From: Herpetomonas samuelpessoai
Taxonomy: Eukaryota > Euglenozoa > Kinetoplastea > Trypanosomatida > Trypanosomatidae
NCBI GenBank assembly: GCA_030849835.1
Contig: JASAOC010002127.1
Location: forward strand, 1 to 64,000
Length of the DNA: 64,000 bases
Reading direction: 5' to 3'
Part shown: piece after piece, positions 30,216 through 41,300 of the stretch
Layout: each line of letters begins with the position of its first letter
How positions within the stretch are numbered: position 1 is the first letter of the stretch
Program-made: the position numbers and the translations under genes
Notes under the pieces: generated by a model
The model's input: only the letters and a program-made list of their open reading frames with translations
Databases searched by the model: none
What the model was told of the DNA's origin: nothing

Positions 30216-31544
30216 ATGGCCGAGTACCCCACTGAGGATAACATGTATCCCACGGAGGACAACAACGTGTACCCCACTGAGGACAACGACGTGTACCCTA
30301 CCGAGGACCCCGTTCCGGAGCCCGCCGCGGCCACTCGCGAGATTGAGGTTGACCCCGTTCCCGAGGGTGCCGTCACCTCTCGTCAGGTGTTTCTGGCCCG
30401 TCAGCGTCTGAACCAGCGCAAGGCCGAGCAGCAGCAGCGCGACCGCGAGGTCATGGCCGCTCACGACTTCCACGAGTCCGAGCTGCCCTCCCTGCAGGAG
30501 CTCCGCGAGGAGCGCGTGCGCCTGAGCGAGCAGACGCGCCACCACAAGGACGAGCAGGACTCGCTGACTCTGGATATCGAGGGCCAGGAGGGTGCGACGG
30601 AGATTTACCAGATTGCGGCACGTGTTCAGCGCTTCGAGCACTTTGCGGCGCGCAGCGACAACTACGTGAAGGACCAGCTGCCGCAGGAGATTGATCAGGT
30701 GGTCGAGGAGGACCAGAAGAACTCGGAGGAGGAGATTGCTGCGTACATCCAGGAGCTCCAGACTCGCCGCGAGACGACGCTCAAGAAGGTCAGCGCCGCC
30801 CAGCAGCGCTCGGCCAAGCGCGGTGGCAAGAAGGAGGAGGCGGAAGAGGCAGAGGAGCTCGACGAGAACGCGAAGCGCACCATTGAGCACGCCGAGAGCA
30901 ACGTCAGCGAGGCCCAGACCCTCTCCGAGAAGATCAAGAAGTTCCGCGCCCTCAAGACCAAGCTGAGCGCTGAAATCGTGCACCAGAAGCGTGACAGCAA
31001 GAGCGCTGAGCAGCAGCTCAACGCCCGCATCCGCAACGCTGAACTAACCAACGCCCGCGACGCCCGCCAGTGCAAGGAGCTGAACAACGGCAACGCCGCC
31101 CTCACCACGAATGCGCAGCTGCTCATGGGCCAGCTCAACGTGGAGCACTACGGCATTGACAACGCCCCCACGAATGCTCAGATGATTGAGGAGCGCAAGG
31201 CCCGCGAGGCCACCCCAGACCCCACCCCGGCCAATAATGACGAAAGCGAGCGCCGCTCTCGCCGCTCCCGTGCCAACGGTGATAACGTCAGTGTGTCCTC
31301 ACGCCAGTCCCGCCCCCCGCTGGTGGCCTCCAAGCCGACGGCGAGCCAGAAGATGCGTGACCAGGCCATGAAGCAGGAGCGCGAGGAGCAGCGCCGCTCC
31401 AGCGAGGTCGCCAGCCACAGCAGCAGCCGTCGCCAGTCCCTCTCCAAGCCCCCGCTTGTCGCCTCTAAGCCCACCGCCAGCCAGATCCAGCGCGAGGAGC
31501 AGTCGGCGTCCCGCCGTCGCAACCAATCCGTCCCCGCCAACTAA
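30216..31544 (+). CDS. Coiled-coil protein with N-terminal YPTED repeats and C-terminal duplicated motif
   Basis: 442 residues, ATG start. I do not recognise the family. Residues 4-31 hold four copies of a YPTEDN-type unit (the last reads YPTEDP). Residues about 55-320 are rich in Glu, Gln, Arg, Lys and Ala with few Pro or Gly and long heptad-like runs, consistent with an extended coiled coil. A KKEEAEEAEELDENAKR acidic patch lies near 207. The C-terminal 110 residues are Ser/Arg-rich, and the 12-residue motif PPLVASKPTASQ occurs twice (367-378 and 412-423). Codon use is strongly biased to C or G in third positions, suggesting high expression. The layout resembles cytoskeletal or flagellar structural proteins of trypanosomatids, but this is inference from composition only. 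Confidence 0.72.
   Translation: MAEYPTEDNMYPTEDNNVYPTEDNDVYPTEDPVPEPAAATREIEVDPVPEGAVTSRQVFLARQRLNQRKAEQQQRDREVMAAHDFHESELPSLQELREERVRLSEQTRHHKDEQDSLTLDIEGQEGATEIYQIAARVQRFEHFAARSDNYVKDQLPQEIDQVVEEDQKNSEEEIAAYIQELQTRRETTLKKVSAAQQRSAKRGGKKEEAEEAEELDENAKRTIEHAESNVSEAQTLSEKIKKFRALKTKLSAEIVHQKRDSKSAEQQLNARIRNAELTNARDARQCKELNNGNAALTTNAQLLMGQLNVEHYGIDNAPTNAQMIEERKAREATPDPTPANNDESERRSRRSRANGDNVSVSSRQSRPPLVASKPTASQKMRDQAMKQEREEQRRSSEVASHSSSRRQSLSKPPLVASKPTASQIQREEQSASRRRNQSVPAN
30222..30308 (+). repeat. In-frame YPTED(N/P) coding repeat
   Basis: Four tandem units of about 18-24 bases encode YPTEDN, YPTEDN, YPTEDN and YPTEDP with one or two spacer codons. Codons differ between units (TAC/TAT, CCC/CCT, ACT/ACG/ACC), so the protein motif, not just the DNA, has been kept. 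Confidence 0.85.
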
Positions 31545-33802
31545 GGAACCTGTAAAGCCTCATCGTGTCTTGTGGGCTCATCTTCCCTCGTAGACGATGG
31601 GGAAGGAAGAAAACATCCGCCGTTATGACGGGGAAGCTATGGGCCGCACCCGTGCCCTCAGCCTCCATGAGGAGCATTGGGTTGGATGGCTGCGCTAAGA
31701 GGCGAAGCACGGACCTTCCCTCACACACGTAAGCGCACCCGTTCTACTGGCTAAAGGATAGGAGTGGGCCCGTGCATAGGTGGGGGGCTCATGTGACTTA
31801 AGCGAGGGCATCAGGTAGTCACAGTCTGAGCGTTTTACATGGGAAAAAACAACAATAGTGCATCCCTGTAGATGGACTGTGCCTCCCCTTGTCTCCCCAT
31901 GGAGAGGGAACGGAACCCATGAACGGACCGTGAAGTGGTACCACCTCCAAGAACTTTCCCTTTTGTACTCAGTGATGGATAGTGTCTTGTGGTTTGACTG
32001 CTTCGACAAGGGAACCGTGTTCCGCACGACCTCAGGTGTATGACTTCTCTTCCACATTGGAGGATGAGGTGCTCGTGAGGGGGTGTTGGCTTCGCGTTCA
32101 CCTGGTGATTCAACCGTTTCACGCAAGGCTCACTACCTATATCTATGGCCTCACCGCAGCCAAACTTTTCTTTCCGCTCTCCTTCGTCGTACGAAAGCGT
32201 GTTCCTGACGGCGCGTAGGGCGCTGTTTTGTTTTTTGGCGGAGGATTCTGTACCGTTCGCTTTTGGTTTATTTTATACATTTTTCTCTTTTCCCGTCGTG
32301 TTTTTGGTGGATGTTTTGGTTTGTCATGAGTGTGTTGGCAGCAGTCTGTGCTACGCGTTTGGTCCGTTTGCCTGAGTCGGTTTTGTTAGCGTACGCCATA
32401 GCCCCCTCCCTCTCTCTCTCTGTCCCTGCATGGTCGTCGCGTCACTCCGTGTGCTTGTGCTGTTTCTACCCAGTTTTCGTGCCGCTCTTGGACGATGGCT
32501 TCTTTGTTGTTTTTTCGTTGAGATCGCATGATGGGAGGATAGAGCTTCTTTCCTCGTGTCTCCCCACACTGAGCCACACAGAAAAACTGAGTCTCTTCGA
32601 AGAAATAACAAAGAAGGCACATACTTGGATGAAATACACGGCTCACCCGCCGGCTGTAACTCCAGAAGACCCTTTTGAAAGCTGATTTATATCCGTAACG
32701 ACAATTTTCCTATATCTTGTACGCTTTTCGTTGTCTTGTGCTTTCTTCATGTCTTTGGTCCACCTCACTTTTCAGTTGTAGACATCATTGCAGAAGAGAA
32801 ACAGAAAGAATACATATTTGGTGAGGCGGAGAAGGTTCTGGGAGCACAACCTTAATCCCGTCCTTCACCACATCTGGATGCATTTCTCTCGAATGATGAT
32901 TCCTCTTCTTTTGTTTTTTTTCTTTTCGGGTCTAAGCTGTTTTTTTTTTTTTTTTTTTTGGACGGAGCCCTCGCTTCCCCAACAAGTTCGTCCTAGTTCA
33001 AATTTACCTTTTTTTCGTTTTGTTACGTTCACCAGCGTTTGCTGCTCGAGGCTTTCTTAACCTTTCTATCGATGCGAAAGCCTAGGGTAAGCGCCATCCT
33101 TTTATCTTTTCTGTTTTATTTCATGTACGTCCAGATCTCATCTAACGATAGAAAGCAGTAAGAAGGCAGTATCAAAGAAAAGGAAGAAAAAGACGGGGTC
33201 CTGCAGAACCCATGGACTCATGCGTCACTCCTCGGTATCAAAAATGGACACCAACGGGCGAGGGTAGCACGTGCCGTGAGAACAGCCTTTGCGTCTCTGT
33301 GACGGGCTACCGCGTAGCACATTCCGTGAGACCAGTAACCGTGTGCTTCACGTACCCAAAGACTCTCTTTTGTCGATGGTCACAGGTGCTTCACGAGGCA
33401 ATGTGGGATTGGACGAAACAACCACAATAGCGTGCTGCGGCATGGGTTGTGCTGCCTCCATTCAAGCACAGGTGATTTATGGCTTCCATGAAACAATGGA
33501 AACGTCCGTCGTATGAGAACGATATCTTTGGGACAGGATGGACGAAACGGAACTCTCAATACAATCCTCCTGTATGCAAACTCGACCCTCCGTGAAAATG
33601 ACATTTTTATTTTGGTTGTTAGTTCGCTTCAAAAAGCAGGCACAAGTATAAATTATTGGTGACCGGGCGTCCTTTGAGCTAGGAAGGCTTCTTTGCACTC
33701 TCACGTCGCCGCGTAACAGCGTGCGAGGTTTACCCTTCCAAACGGTACCCACTGTCACCGAGGCTTTTGACGGTGCGCGACAAGAACAGTGCTCTCTCCA
33801 GC
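31545..33802. other. Long intergenic region without a recognisable gene
   Basis: About 2.26 kb, far longer than most gaps here. Contents: T/C-rich stretches near 32390-32430, a T20-type run at about 32940-32960, and several candidate acceptors for the downstream gene (AG at 33034-33035, 33640-33641 and 33718-33719). Short open frames occur on both strands but begin at weak codons and have pyrimidine-skewed composition. No RNA gene recognised. Confidence 0.55.
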
Positions 33803-36800
33803 ATGTCAATCTCATGCGATTTCTCCATGGTGAGTGTGGAAACGTTTCTAGAAGCCGTTCGTAGTTGGCATTGCAATGACGCTGCGTTTGCTTACGTGGA
33901 GGGCTCTGAAGCTGCTGTGCTGGTTCTCGCGTGCGCGAATCTTCTCCCAGACACGTTCCAGTCCGTCAGACGCAATCAAACAGACGGTCCGGCGGAAAAG
34001 AATGACGCAACAGAGAATCGTCCTGGTCGATCCCGTGTGGAGACCCTATTGAAGCAGTCGCCACATGGCTCTGTGTCGAGCTCGCCACTTTCGGATGTAG
34101 GATTGTGGACGCACTCGGCGTGTTGCAACGGTGAATTGCTCATCACTGAGGGTCTGCGTTCATCTATTCTTGCATACGCAATCAACCTGGCCGCACCCGG
34201 CGCGCTTGGTGACGAAATAGCAGGGGCGGCACTGTCGGACGTTGGGACTAACATCACTTCGAACGCTGTGACGCTAGGCGTGGCTTTGCAAGCTGCACAT
34301 CACGAGGGCTGTGTGTGGCGGAGTCTGCCACAGACCACCGCGTTGCTGCTGTCCCCCAGCAACCCCTTATCATTGTCAGACTCATGGACCGTTCGGTGGC
34401 GGTGCGCTGCCGTTTCCTTTTCCACCACTAGTCTTGCCACAGCGTCAGCCTCCGGATCTACCGAGTCGACGGACACGGGGGTCGCCAAGACCCCTGTTGC
34501 GGTGGTGAAGACGGTGCTTCCACGGGGCTCCCCCGCCAGTGTTATCCGCGCCTCAGCGAATGAGACGTTTCAGCGCTTCTTCCTGGAGAAGGAGAATGCT
34601 AGCGCTGTCTCTGAGGGCTTCTTTGGACAATACGACGGTGAGCCAGTTGAAAGCGCTTCGGAAAAGGAATCCACGGTAGCCTCGAGCCCGCTGCTCACGT
34701 ACGAAGGCTGTAACCTGGATGAGAGGATTCTGTACGTCTTTTTTCCGCGGCGCCCCTCGCACGCAGGGTTGAATCTGCGCACCTACAAGCGACGAAGAGA
34801 AGGCGAATCGCACTCGGCCGATGGTGAATGTGGTGAACCTGATGCAGGTCTCATCAGGGAGCCCGATCTCTCTGCTGATGACGCGCGCAAGAGCTGGTAC
34901 CTCTGTCTCCTCATGCACATGCTAGGATTGCATCCTCGCTCTCTACCATGTTTGGACGGAGCAGAACGGAACGAGGTGTCCTCTTCGGTTGATGAGAATG
35001 ATGGCGCAAGCGCGTTAGAGGCGCTGCTGGGCTGCGAGCTGCGCTGCGGTTATTGTGCAGGAAGGCCTTCTATTCACACAGAGCGGAGCGTTAGTGTCGT
35101 CGACGATATAGTCACAGAGACTGGCCACATCACCGGTGACGAGAACTTTGGGGACTCCTCCGCCGCAGCAACTGGAGGAGAGGAGGAGTCCCCAACGTTA
35201 CCGTTACCCACAGCGGCGGAACGTGTGCGTTACGAAACCACCACCATCACACACCACATTGGCCTCAATGAACCTCAATGGCACCACTGTGCCTGCTGTC
35301 CGTGGCACACCCTCTTTGTTCGACAAGTGTTGAAGCCGCCAGAGGTCAAGGCGCAAACTAGCAGCAAGGCTGTTGGTGCGAGGGATATGTGCTTCACTTT
35401 TCGTGTTAATGTAGCCGTGGATCACCAGGTGGAGACGAGCACCGTCCCGGACGAGCGTCCTGCCGAAGAGGTCGCCGAAGAGCACCAGGGCAGTGGTGAA
35501 AACCTTGACACAGAGAGGGAGACGGAAAGCTTAGCGAGCGAGGCACAGTCATCCGTGGGCGACCGAAGTGACGAAACAAGTAGCGCTGTCGACGCAGAAC
35601 GCCAAGGTGGTGACGATATCACGCCACTCTTTCACGCACCCTCGCCGCAATCGCTTCCGCCAACACCCTTGTCCACCGCGTCGGGCTCCACCTACAGCGA
35701 TGAATTGATGGCCATCGGAGAAGAACCTGGTGAAATGGCCACAGAAAGGCTAACGACAGAGGGTCCAGCAGACCAGGCGCCATCGGCATCACGATCGCCA
35801 GCATTACCAACCAAGACAGTCACGGTAGTGAAGGAGACACACCATAAGATAGCGTTACACCTCGACATGTCTACGGTAGAGCAACTTATCGTGTGTTGGC
35901 GCGCCAGTGAGTACGCTGAGACACATTACCGCGAGGCCTACCTGCACCACCAGCTTCCACGGATTCTTCTTGCGGAGGCACGCCCTCCCCCGTTTTCCTT
36001 GACGCCATCAGTCCCCGCAGGCAAGTCCGGGTATGATGTGGAAGCGTTCCTAGAGACCCTTGCGCGTGAGGAGGAAAGCACGGACCTTTCTGCCGCGGAT
36101 TCGTGTACCTCGAGATGTGCGACCTTCTTTGGACGTCCGCCGGATAGTGTGGCGGCAGGTGTGCTGGACCTCGTCAGCGATGCGCTTTCACTCTTGACGA
36201 CGGGCCAACCACGCGCTAACCCTAATAGCAACCATGCAATAGACGAACATGCAGCACAGTTTGACGATCTCCGCCATCTATTAGCGGAGGGCTTAACACG
36301 ACTCACGCGGAAGGACGTACAGGAAGAGGAGAACCACTGCAGGGAATGGAGTGAAAAGGTGTCAGCTACTTTGGGGGCGCTTGCTACAGGGAAGGCTGCT
36401 GACGGCGCGTCTTCGCCCTCACACATACCATCGGTCCCGGCGGACGTGGTGGCCGACACCATCACATCCATTTACGACGGCCTGTTGCCGACCCTTGCAT
36501 GGGATCGCGCGGATGAGGACGTGGGTAATGATATGCCAAACATAATCGTGCAGACGAGAACAAAGGGTCTGGGCCAACCAGAGGTGGCGTCTGCGGAAAA
36601 GAACGCAGAACTAGCCTCGGCGTTTCTGGAGGACCTGCAGCGCAAGACGACAGAGGCCATCACGGCGGCCACCAATGCGGTAGCGGCATCTGCAGTCAAC
36701 AGGGCCCCAACAAAACCTGCCATGTCAAGGCCACCGACATCCACCACTGCTGGGAAGCCGTCACCAGCTGCACAGCAGATCGGGCCACAGTCATACCGTG

Positions 36801-37657
36801 GGCAGCAGCAGCATCAACCGCAGGCCCAACAACAGCACCAGCGATGGCAGCAGCAGCAGCAGGCACACTACCAGCAACACAAGCCGTCCGCGCACCACCA
36901 GGGCGGCTTTCTCTCACAACCCACCTATCAAGGAGACCACCTTCCATCGGGTCAGGTGCATTCGACGGCGTCGATCCTGCCTCCTCCACAGAGCCAGGCG
37001 CCGCCTCTGCAGCACCAACGCCAGACACAGGACACGCACCACAGCCAACCGGTCTTTCAGTTATCTGTGCAGGCCACGCCGTTTGTGCCTGCCAATCTGC
37101 AGGCCATGGGCGGCAGCAGCAGCGGCGGTGGAGGGCTGCTAGGACCCTCTCCTCCGCCTCTTTCCACCGCACCGCTGGCAGCTGGTACGTCCTCTTCGCT
37201 ACTGGACACCTCCGGTGGCAGCTTCCTGTCGACCGCCGCGTCCTCCTCGATTTTTGCCGGACGCCCCACGGGCTCCTCGCTGCTGGCATCGCGTCCTTCC
37301 AGCCAGTCTCCGCAATCCTCTTCGTCCCTTCTCGCAGCCCCAGCCCCCTCTGCGCCAACCTCTTTTCAAGAGAGCCGTGGTAGCCTCTTTGGCCAGCCGT
37401 CCCCGTCTGTCGTGGGTAACGTGGGGGCAGGTGCTGGTCCCCAGTTAGGGGTCACCTCGGTCTTTGGTTCACCAACGAACACCCGTCCACCCGCCCAGCA
37501 AGCGTCGCAGCAGCAGCAGCAGCAGCAGCGCGGGCAGCACGCGGGAGGGGGCAGCGGCGGTTTGCTGCCGGACCTCTCTCGCGGGCAGCAGCATCGCAGG
37601 AGAGGCGGTGGAGGCGGCGGTTTCACGCGTGGGCGCGGCGGACGTGGTCGCCGGTAG
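33803..37657 (+). CDS. Large protein with Cys/His clusters, Gln-rich region, sparse FG motifs and RGG tail
   Basis: 1284 residues from the ATG at 33803; a second ATG at 33827 (1276 residues) is equally plausible because an AG lies directly before the first. I do not recognise the family. Residues about 1-400 look folded with Ser-rich breaks. A Cys cluster at C411-x3-C415-x2-C418 and a second at HHCACCPWH (494-502) could together bind zinc. Residues 570-680 are acidic and disordered. A folded helical part follows at about 690-950. From about 990 the chain is Gln/His-rich (CAG and CAA codons), then Ser/Gly/Pro-rich with scattered FG or FA dipeptides (SLFGQP, SVFGSP, SIFAGRP). It ends in an RGG box (GGGGFTRGRGGRGRR). 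RGG boxes bind RNA or are methylated at Arg; FG motifs suggest nuclear-pore contact. An mRNA metabolism or export role is inference. Confidence 0.7.
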   Translation: MSISCDFSMVSVETFLEAVRSWHCNDAAFAYVEGSEAAVLVLACANLLPDTFQSVRRNQTDGPAEKNDATENRPGRSRVETLLKQSPHGSVSSSPLSDVGLWTHSACCNGELLITEGLRSSILAYAINLAAPGALGDEIAGAALSDVGTNITSNAVTLGVALQAAHHEGCVWRSLPQTTALLLSPSNPLSLSDSWTVRWRCAAVSFSTTSLATASASGSTESTDTGVAKTPVAVVKTVLPRGSPASVIRASANETFQRFFLEKENASAVSEGFFGQYDGEPVESASEKESTVASSPLLTYEGCNLDERILYVFFPRRPSHAGLNLRTYKRRREGESHSADGECGEPDAGLIREPDLSADDARKSWYLCLLMHMLGLHPRSLPCLDGAERNEVSSSVDENDGASALEALLGCELRCGYCAGRPSIHTERSVSVVDDIVTETGHITGDENFGDSSAAATGGEEESPTLPLPTAAERVRYETTTITHHIGLNEPQWHHCACCPWHTLFVRQVLKPPEVKAQTSSKAVGARDMCFTFRVNVAVDHQVETSTVPDERPAEEVAEEHQGSGENLDTERETESLASEAQSSVGDRSDETSSAVDAERQGGDDITPLFHAPSPQSLPPTPLSTASGSTYSDELMAIGEEPGEMATERLTTEGPADQAPSASRSPALPTKTVTVVKETHHKIALHLDMSTVEQLIVCWRASEYAETHYREAYLHHQLPRILLAEARPPPFSLTPSVPAGKSGYDVEAFLETLAREEESTDLSAADSCTSRCATFFGRPPDSVAAGVLDLVSDALSLLTTGQPRANPNSNHAIDEHAAQFDDLRHLLAEGLTRLTRKDVQEEENHCREWSEKVSATLGALATGKAADGASSPSHIPSVPADVVADTITSIYDGLLPTLAWDRADEDVGNDMPNIIVQTRTKGLGQPEVASAEKNAELASAFLEDLQRKTTEAITAATNAVAASAVNRAPTKPAMSRPPTSTTAGKPSPAAQQIGPQSYRGQQQHQPQAQQQHQRWQQQQQAHYQQHKPSAHHQGGFLSQPTYQGDHLPSGQVHSTASILPPPQSQAPPLQHQRQTQDTHHSQPVFQLSVQATPFVPANLQAMGGSSSGGGGLLGPSPPPLSTAPLAAGTSSSLLDTSGGSFLSTAASSSIFAGRPTGSSLLASRPSSQSPQSSSSLLAAPAPSAPTSFQESRGSLFGQPSPSVVGNVGAGAGPQLGVTSVFGSPTNTRPPAQQASQQQQQQQRGQHAGGGSGGLLPDLSRGQQHRRRGGGGGGFTRGRGGRGRR

Positions 37658-38384
37658 AGCCGTGCGCGAAGGAAGGGGAAAAAAGAAGTCATTATCGGCG
37701 GAATCCGTGTACGTAACAGTTTTTATGTCTTCTTGTGAACCTCTCCAAGAAGCGTGTGCTAACCAGACTAAAAAAAAAATATAATAATCATGGAGCGGAG
37801 GCTGTGACCCTTTCGAGTTGCTGGGAGTATTTTCACCCGTATGTGCCGAAGCAATGCAATGGATTTCTTCGGAGGAGAACGTTTGGCCCCTCGGTAACCG
37901 AGCTCACCATTTTTTCCCCCGATCCTTGGTGACTTTTTCTGTCTTCATGTTGTCGTTTAAGCTTATCTAGTCGCATTCTCATTTTGCTTTGTCGTGTAGA
38001 ACTCCGGCAATCTGTTCGTTACCTCATTGTCATTTGTTTTTCTATACAGAAGTTGTTCGGTATTTACACGTCCCATTCGCTCTTTTTTTTTTCCTTGTAG
38101 ACTGGAAGCAAGCGTGGTGCCGTCCTCTTGAGTATCCAGATCCCGTCTTTCTTCCTTCCTTATTCGTCCTGCTCCCCTGGGGCCCCATTGTCACATTTCC
38201 TTTTCTGAGCTCTCTTGTTCTGTCTGCCCACCCCTGAAACATACAAGTCTCTTTCCCAAAGTGGCTCTGTCGTTCGCGAAGGACCGTTGTCAGTCTGAAT
38301 CAGCATCAGATAAATCACTCGGAATAGTACGTGAGACGAACTTCTTTCCTTCCATCACAATCGTATATAGTCCTTCCTTTGGCC
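37658..38384. other. Intergenic region upstream of the 1084-residue protein gene
   Basis: About 730 bases. Two acceptor-like sites are present: AG at 38099-38100 and AG at 38369-38370. An A-run lies at 37771-37780. No gene seen. Confidence 0.55.
38081..38100 (+). promoter_or_regulatory. Predicted trans-splice acceptor
   Basis: A run TCTTTTTTTTTTCCTTGTAG gives AG at 38099-38100, about 285 bases before the chosen ATG at 38385. A weaker AG at 38369-38370 would give a 14-base leader; both lie upstream of the ATG and downstream of nothing coding. Confidence 0.55.
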
Positions 38385-41300
38385 ATGTCATCCCCACAGC
38401 CGGAGGATGCTCTTGTGGTCCTCACCGAGGACCTGCAGCGTGAGGTGGACGCGGTGCAGCACCTCCGCAAGGTCCTCCACGACGCCTACATCGTCGAGAG
38501 CCAGGAAACGACCGGCAAGATCCCGAGCGCCCCTCCGTCCGCTGTCGAGATGCACCGCACGCTGGACGCGCCAACGTTGGCGCTTCTCAAGGCACCTAAC
38601 TACCCGTTTCTGCTTTGTGAGGGAGCGCCCCCTGCCTACGTCCCACCACCCGTCCCCTACGACGTGGAGGGGGAGGTGGAGAACATGAAGGCAAAGGTGC
38701 TGCAGGTGCAGCGCGACCTCGTTGCCTTTCATGAAAAGCAGAAGCGGCAGCACGCGGCGAAGCCGGTATCCAAGGACCCTGAGGCGGTGAAGGCGGCCAT
38801 GCGCGAGGAACTTGTTGACTTTCTTGACGGCCACCAACTCTTTTCCGAGCTGTCGTGGCAGGTGAGCTCCTTGGAGTGGTTTTACCGGTGGGTCCTTTCT
38901 CACTCCATCAGTCACTTGTGGAACGCGAAGGACCAGTTAGAGTTCGTCATGACGGAGAACGGACAGCCCCTGCCAGAGTCCGCCGAGGCGATGGACGAGG
39001 CACTGGAGCAGTGTCCCTTCACGCAGGCGGTTGCCATCCTTGACAACGACCGTCAGTCCGTGATTGCGCAGGAGCGTCGTCGCCTGCGCTCGGTTAGCCG
39101 CACGTTCCGTGATCGCCTCCCGCCCACTGCCATCACTGCCGCCACAAGCTGTTACCTCTCCTCTGAGGAAAAGTACATGTACCAGGAGTTCTTCAACCAG
39201 TCGGAGCACCTGCTGCTGCTGCTCGACCACACAGTGCTCATGGAGCGCTCTGCGACCATGGGCACCGGTGCGAGGAACAGCCGCGCACGCAGCAGTACCG
39301 GCGGAGACGCTGCGGCTGCGAACGGCACTTCCGGGAGCCGCAGTCCACAGCGCCCGTCTGGTGATGGCGCGGAGAGCAACGCCAACGCACTGATTCAGCA
39401 GCCCGTAACGGCAGGGGAAGTGGCCAACCTGGACGGCCTCACGCAGGAGGCGCTCGCGGCGTATCAGGCCGAACACGAAGTGATTCGCAGTCTCATGGAG
39501 ACGATTCAACAACGCCGCCGGGATGGCATCCAGTTCCGCGTGACAGAAGATGAGTACCAACGCAGCCGCCTCGCACAGACTGCCGTGTACGGCTGCGTTG
39601 TGAGTGACATGAACCTGATGGCACAGCAGATGGCTGTCGCCAAGGAGTTTATTGACAAGTACGAAGACTGGATCCGCTTCCACGGCTTCGACACGCATGA
39701 CGGACTGATGCAGCTGTTGGTGGAACGCAGCGGCGGGAGTACCTGGCCCTTCCTCAACATGGCCGGGGCGGGTTCCTGCGATGGCGAGCACACCGCCTTC
39801 ACTCCACCGACAGCCGTGTGGGCGCAGGAGCGCAGTCAGCCACGACCTGAGGGAAGCAGCGCGCGTCAGCCTTCTGCACCGCTCAGTGGCTCCGCACCGC
39901 GTCCCAAGCAAGCACAGGCAACGCCGGGGTCTTCAGCGAACCGCACAAACGGCCCGCTGTCAATCGCCACCCCACCGTCGAGCGCGAGCCTGGCACGGCA
40001 GCCGTCGTCAAGTGCGGCGCGGCCGTCCACGCCTGGCTCCCCCAGCGCTCGCTCTCCCGAGGCCATTGCGGATGTTTACTACACCATCTTACGACACGCC
40101 GACGACCGTCTGAGCGAGATCAACAACCAGCGCGCGATTGACGGCATTGGCACCGATGACAGGGCCGCCCCCGCCCCACCACGGCTGGAGCGCATGTGGA
40201 TGGCGGCCTGCATGCGTGAGACGGTGATGCGCCTGGCGCAAAGCCGTTGGGCGGCGAGCTGGTTCCTGAACGCGATGGAGGAGATTGAGACGGAGCTGAC
40301 CCGGCGTCTGCGTCAGCGGGTGTCGTACGACCGTCTTGTGCCCAATGCGTGTGCGTTGCTGGTCATGGTCAAGGAGCTCCTCACTCTCACCCGCAAGACC
40401 GCCAGCACGTCTCGCAGCGACATGACCGAGGTCGCCGTCGCCTTGCATTCTTCCCGCAGCGGTGGCGAGGACCTCAAGCAGGAGGTGGTTTTTGCGCTGA
40501 CCCCCGTCGAGTACGAGCGCTGGGGCGCGGTCCTGGATGCGCTTTGGTTTCAGGCCGATCCCTCCGGGGCCGCCAACGGTGGCTTGCTTCTCTCCCCTGA
40601 CGTGACCAGTGCCAATCCGTCCCTTCCGGGCTTCCAGCGAATTGAAAAGATTGCGCTGCCCGTTGTGGCAGCGCCGGGCACCTCTGCCACCAACCAGCAA
40701 GCGGTTCCCACTGTCACCTTGTACTACCGCGCGCAGACGACGGCAACCCCTACCCCTGCCCAGCTGCCCGCCACAAGCGTCGCCGCCACGCTGCAGAAGG
40801 AGTCGGCCACCTTTGCGGCCCGGGCGGCAACGGGTCCGGGGGGTCGGGCAACGAACAAGGACACAGCCGCGCAGTGCGCTCGACGCTACCGTTTCGCGCG
40901 GGCTGCGCTGGCGGCGCTCTATGAGGTGGAGGCTAAGGGCCTGCTGCCATGCTATGCCTGCCGCATCAGCGAGTGTGAGGACCTGCCTCTAGACAAGGCC
41001 ATCTTCTTTTCGAACCCCCAGTCTGCATCGTCTGTGGTGGGGGTCTCGGTCGGCCTGCTCCCGCCCGGTGCGGTGCAGCTTCTGCGCATCTACAACCACA
41101 CAGGCCTGCGCCGTGCTGTCAACGAGAGGAGCACCCCGTTTGACATTTACGCGAGCGAGGGTGTGAGCTTTAGTTCCATCGGCATCTTGATTTCCACCCT
41201 CCTCGCCAGCATCGCCACAGCCTGTCGCCCAGTCCTCAAGGACTTGTACATGACCGCCGAGTCGACACTGGAGCAGGCGAACTGGGAGCGCAAGAACAAT

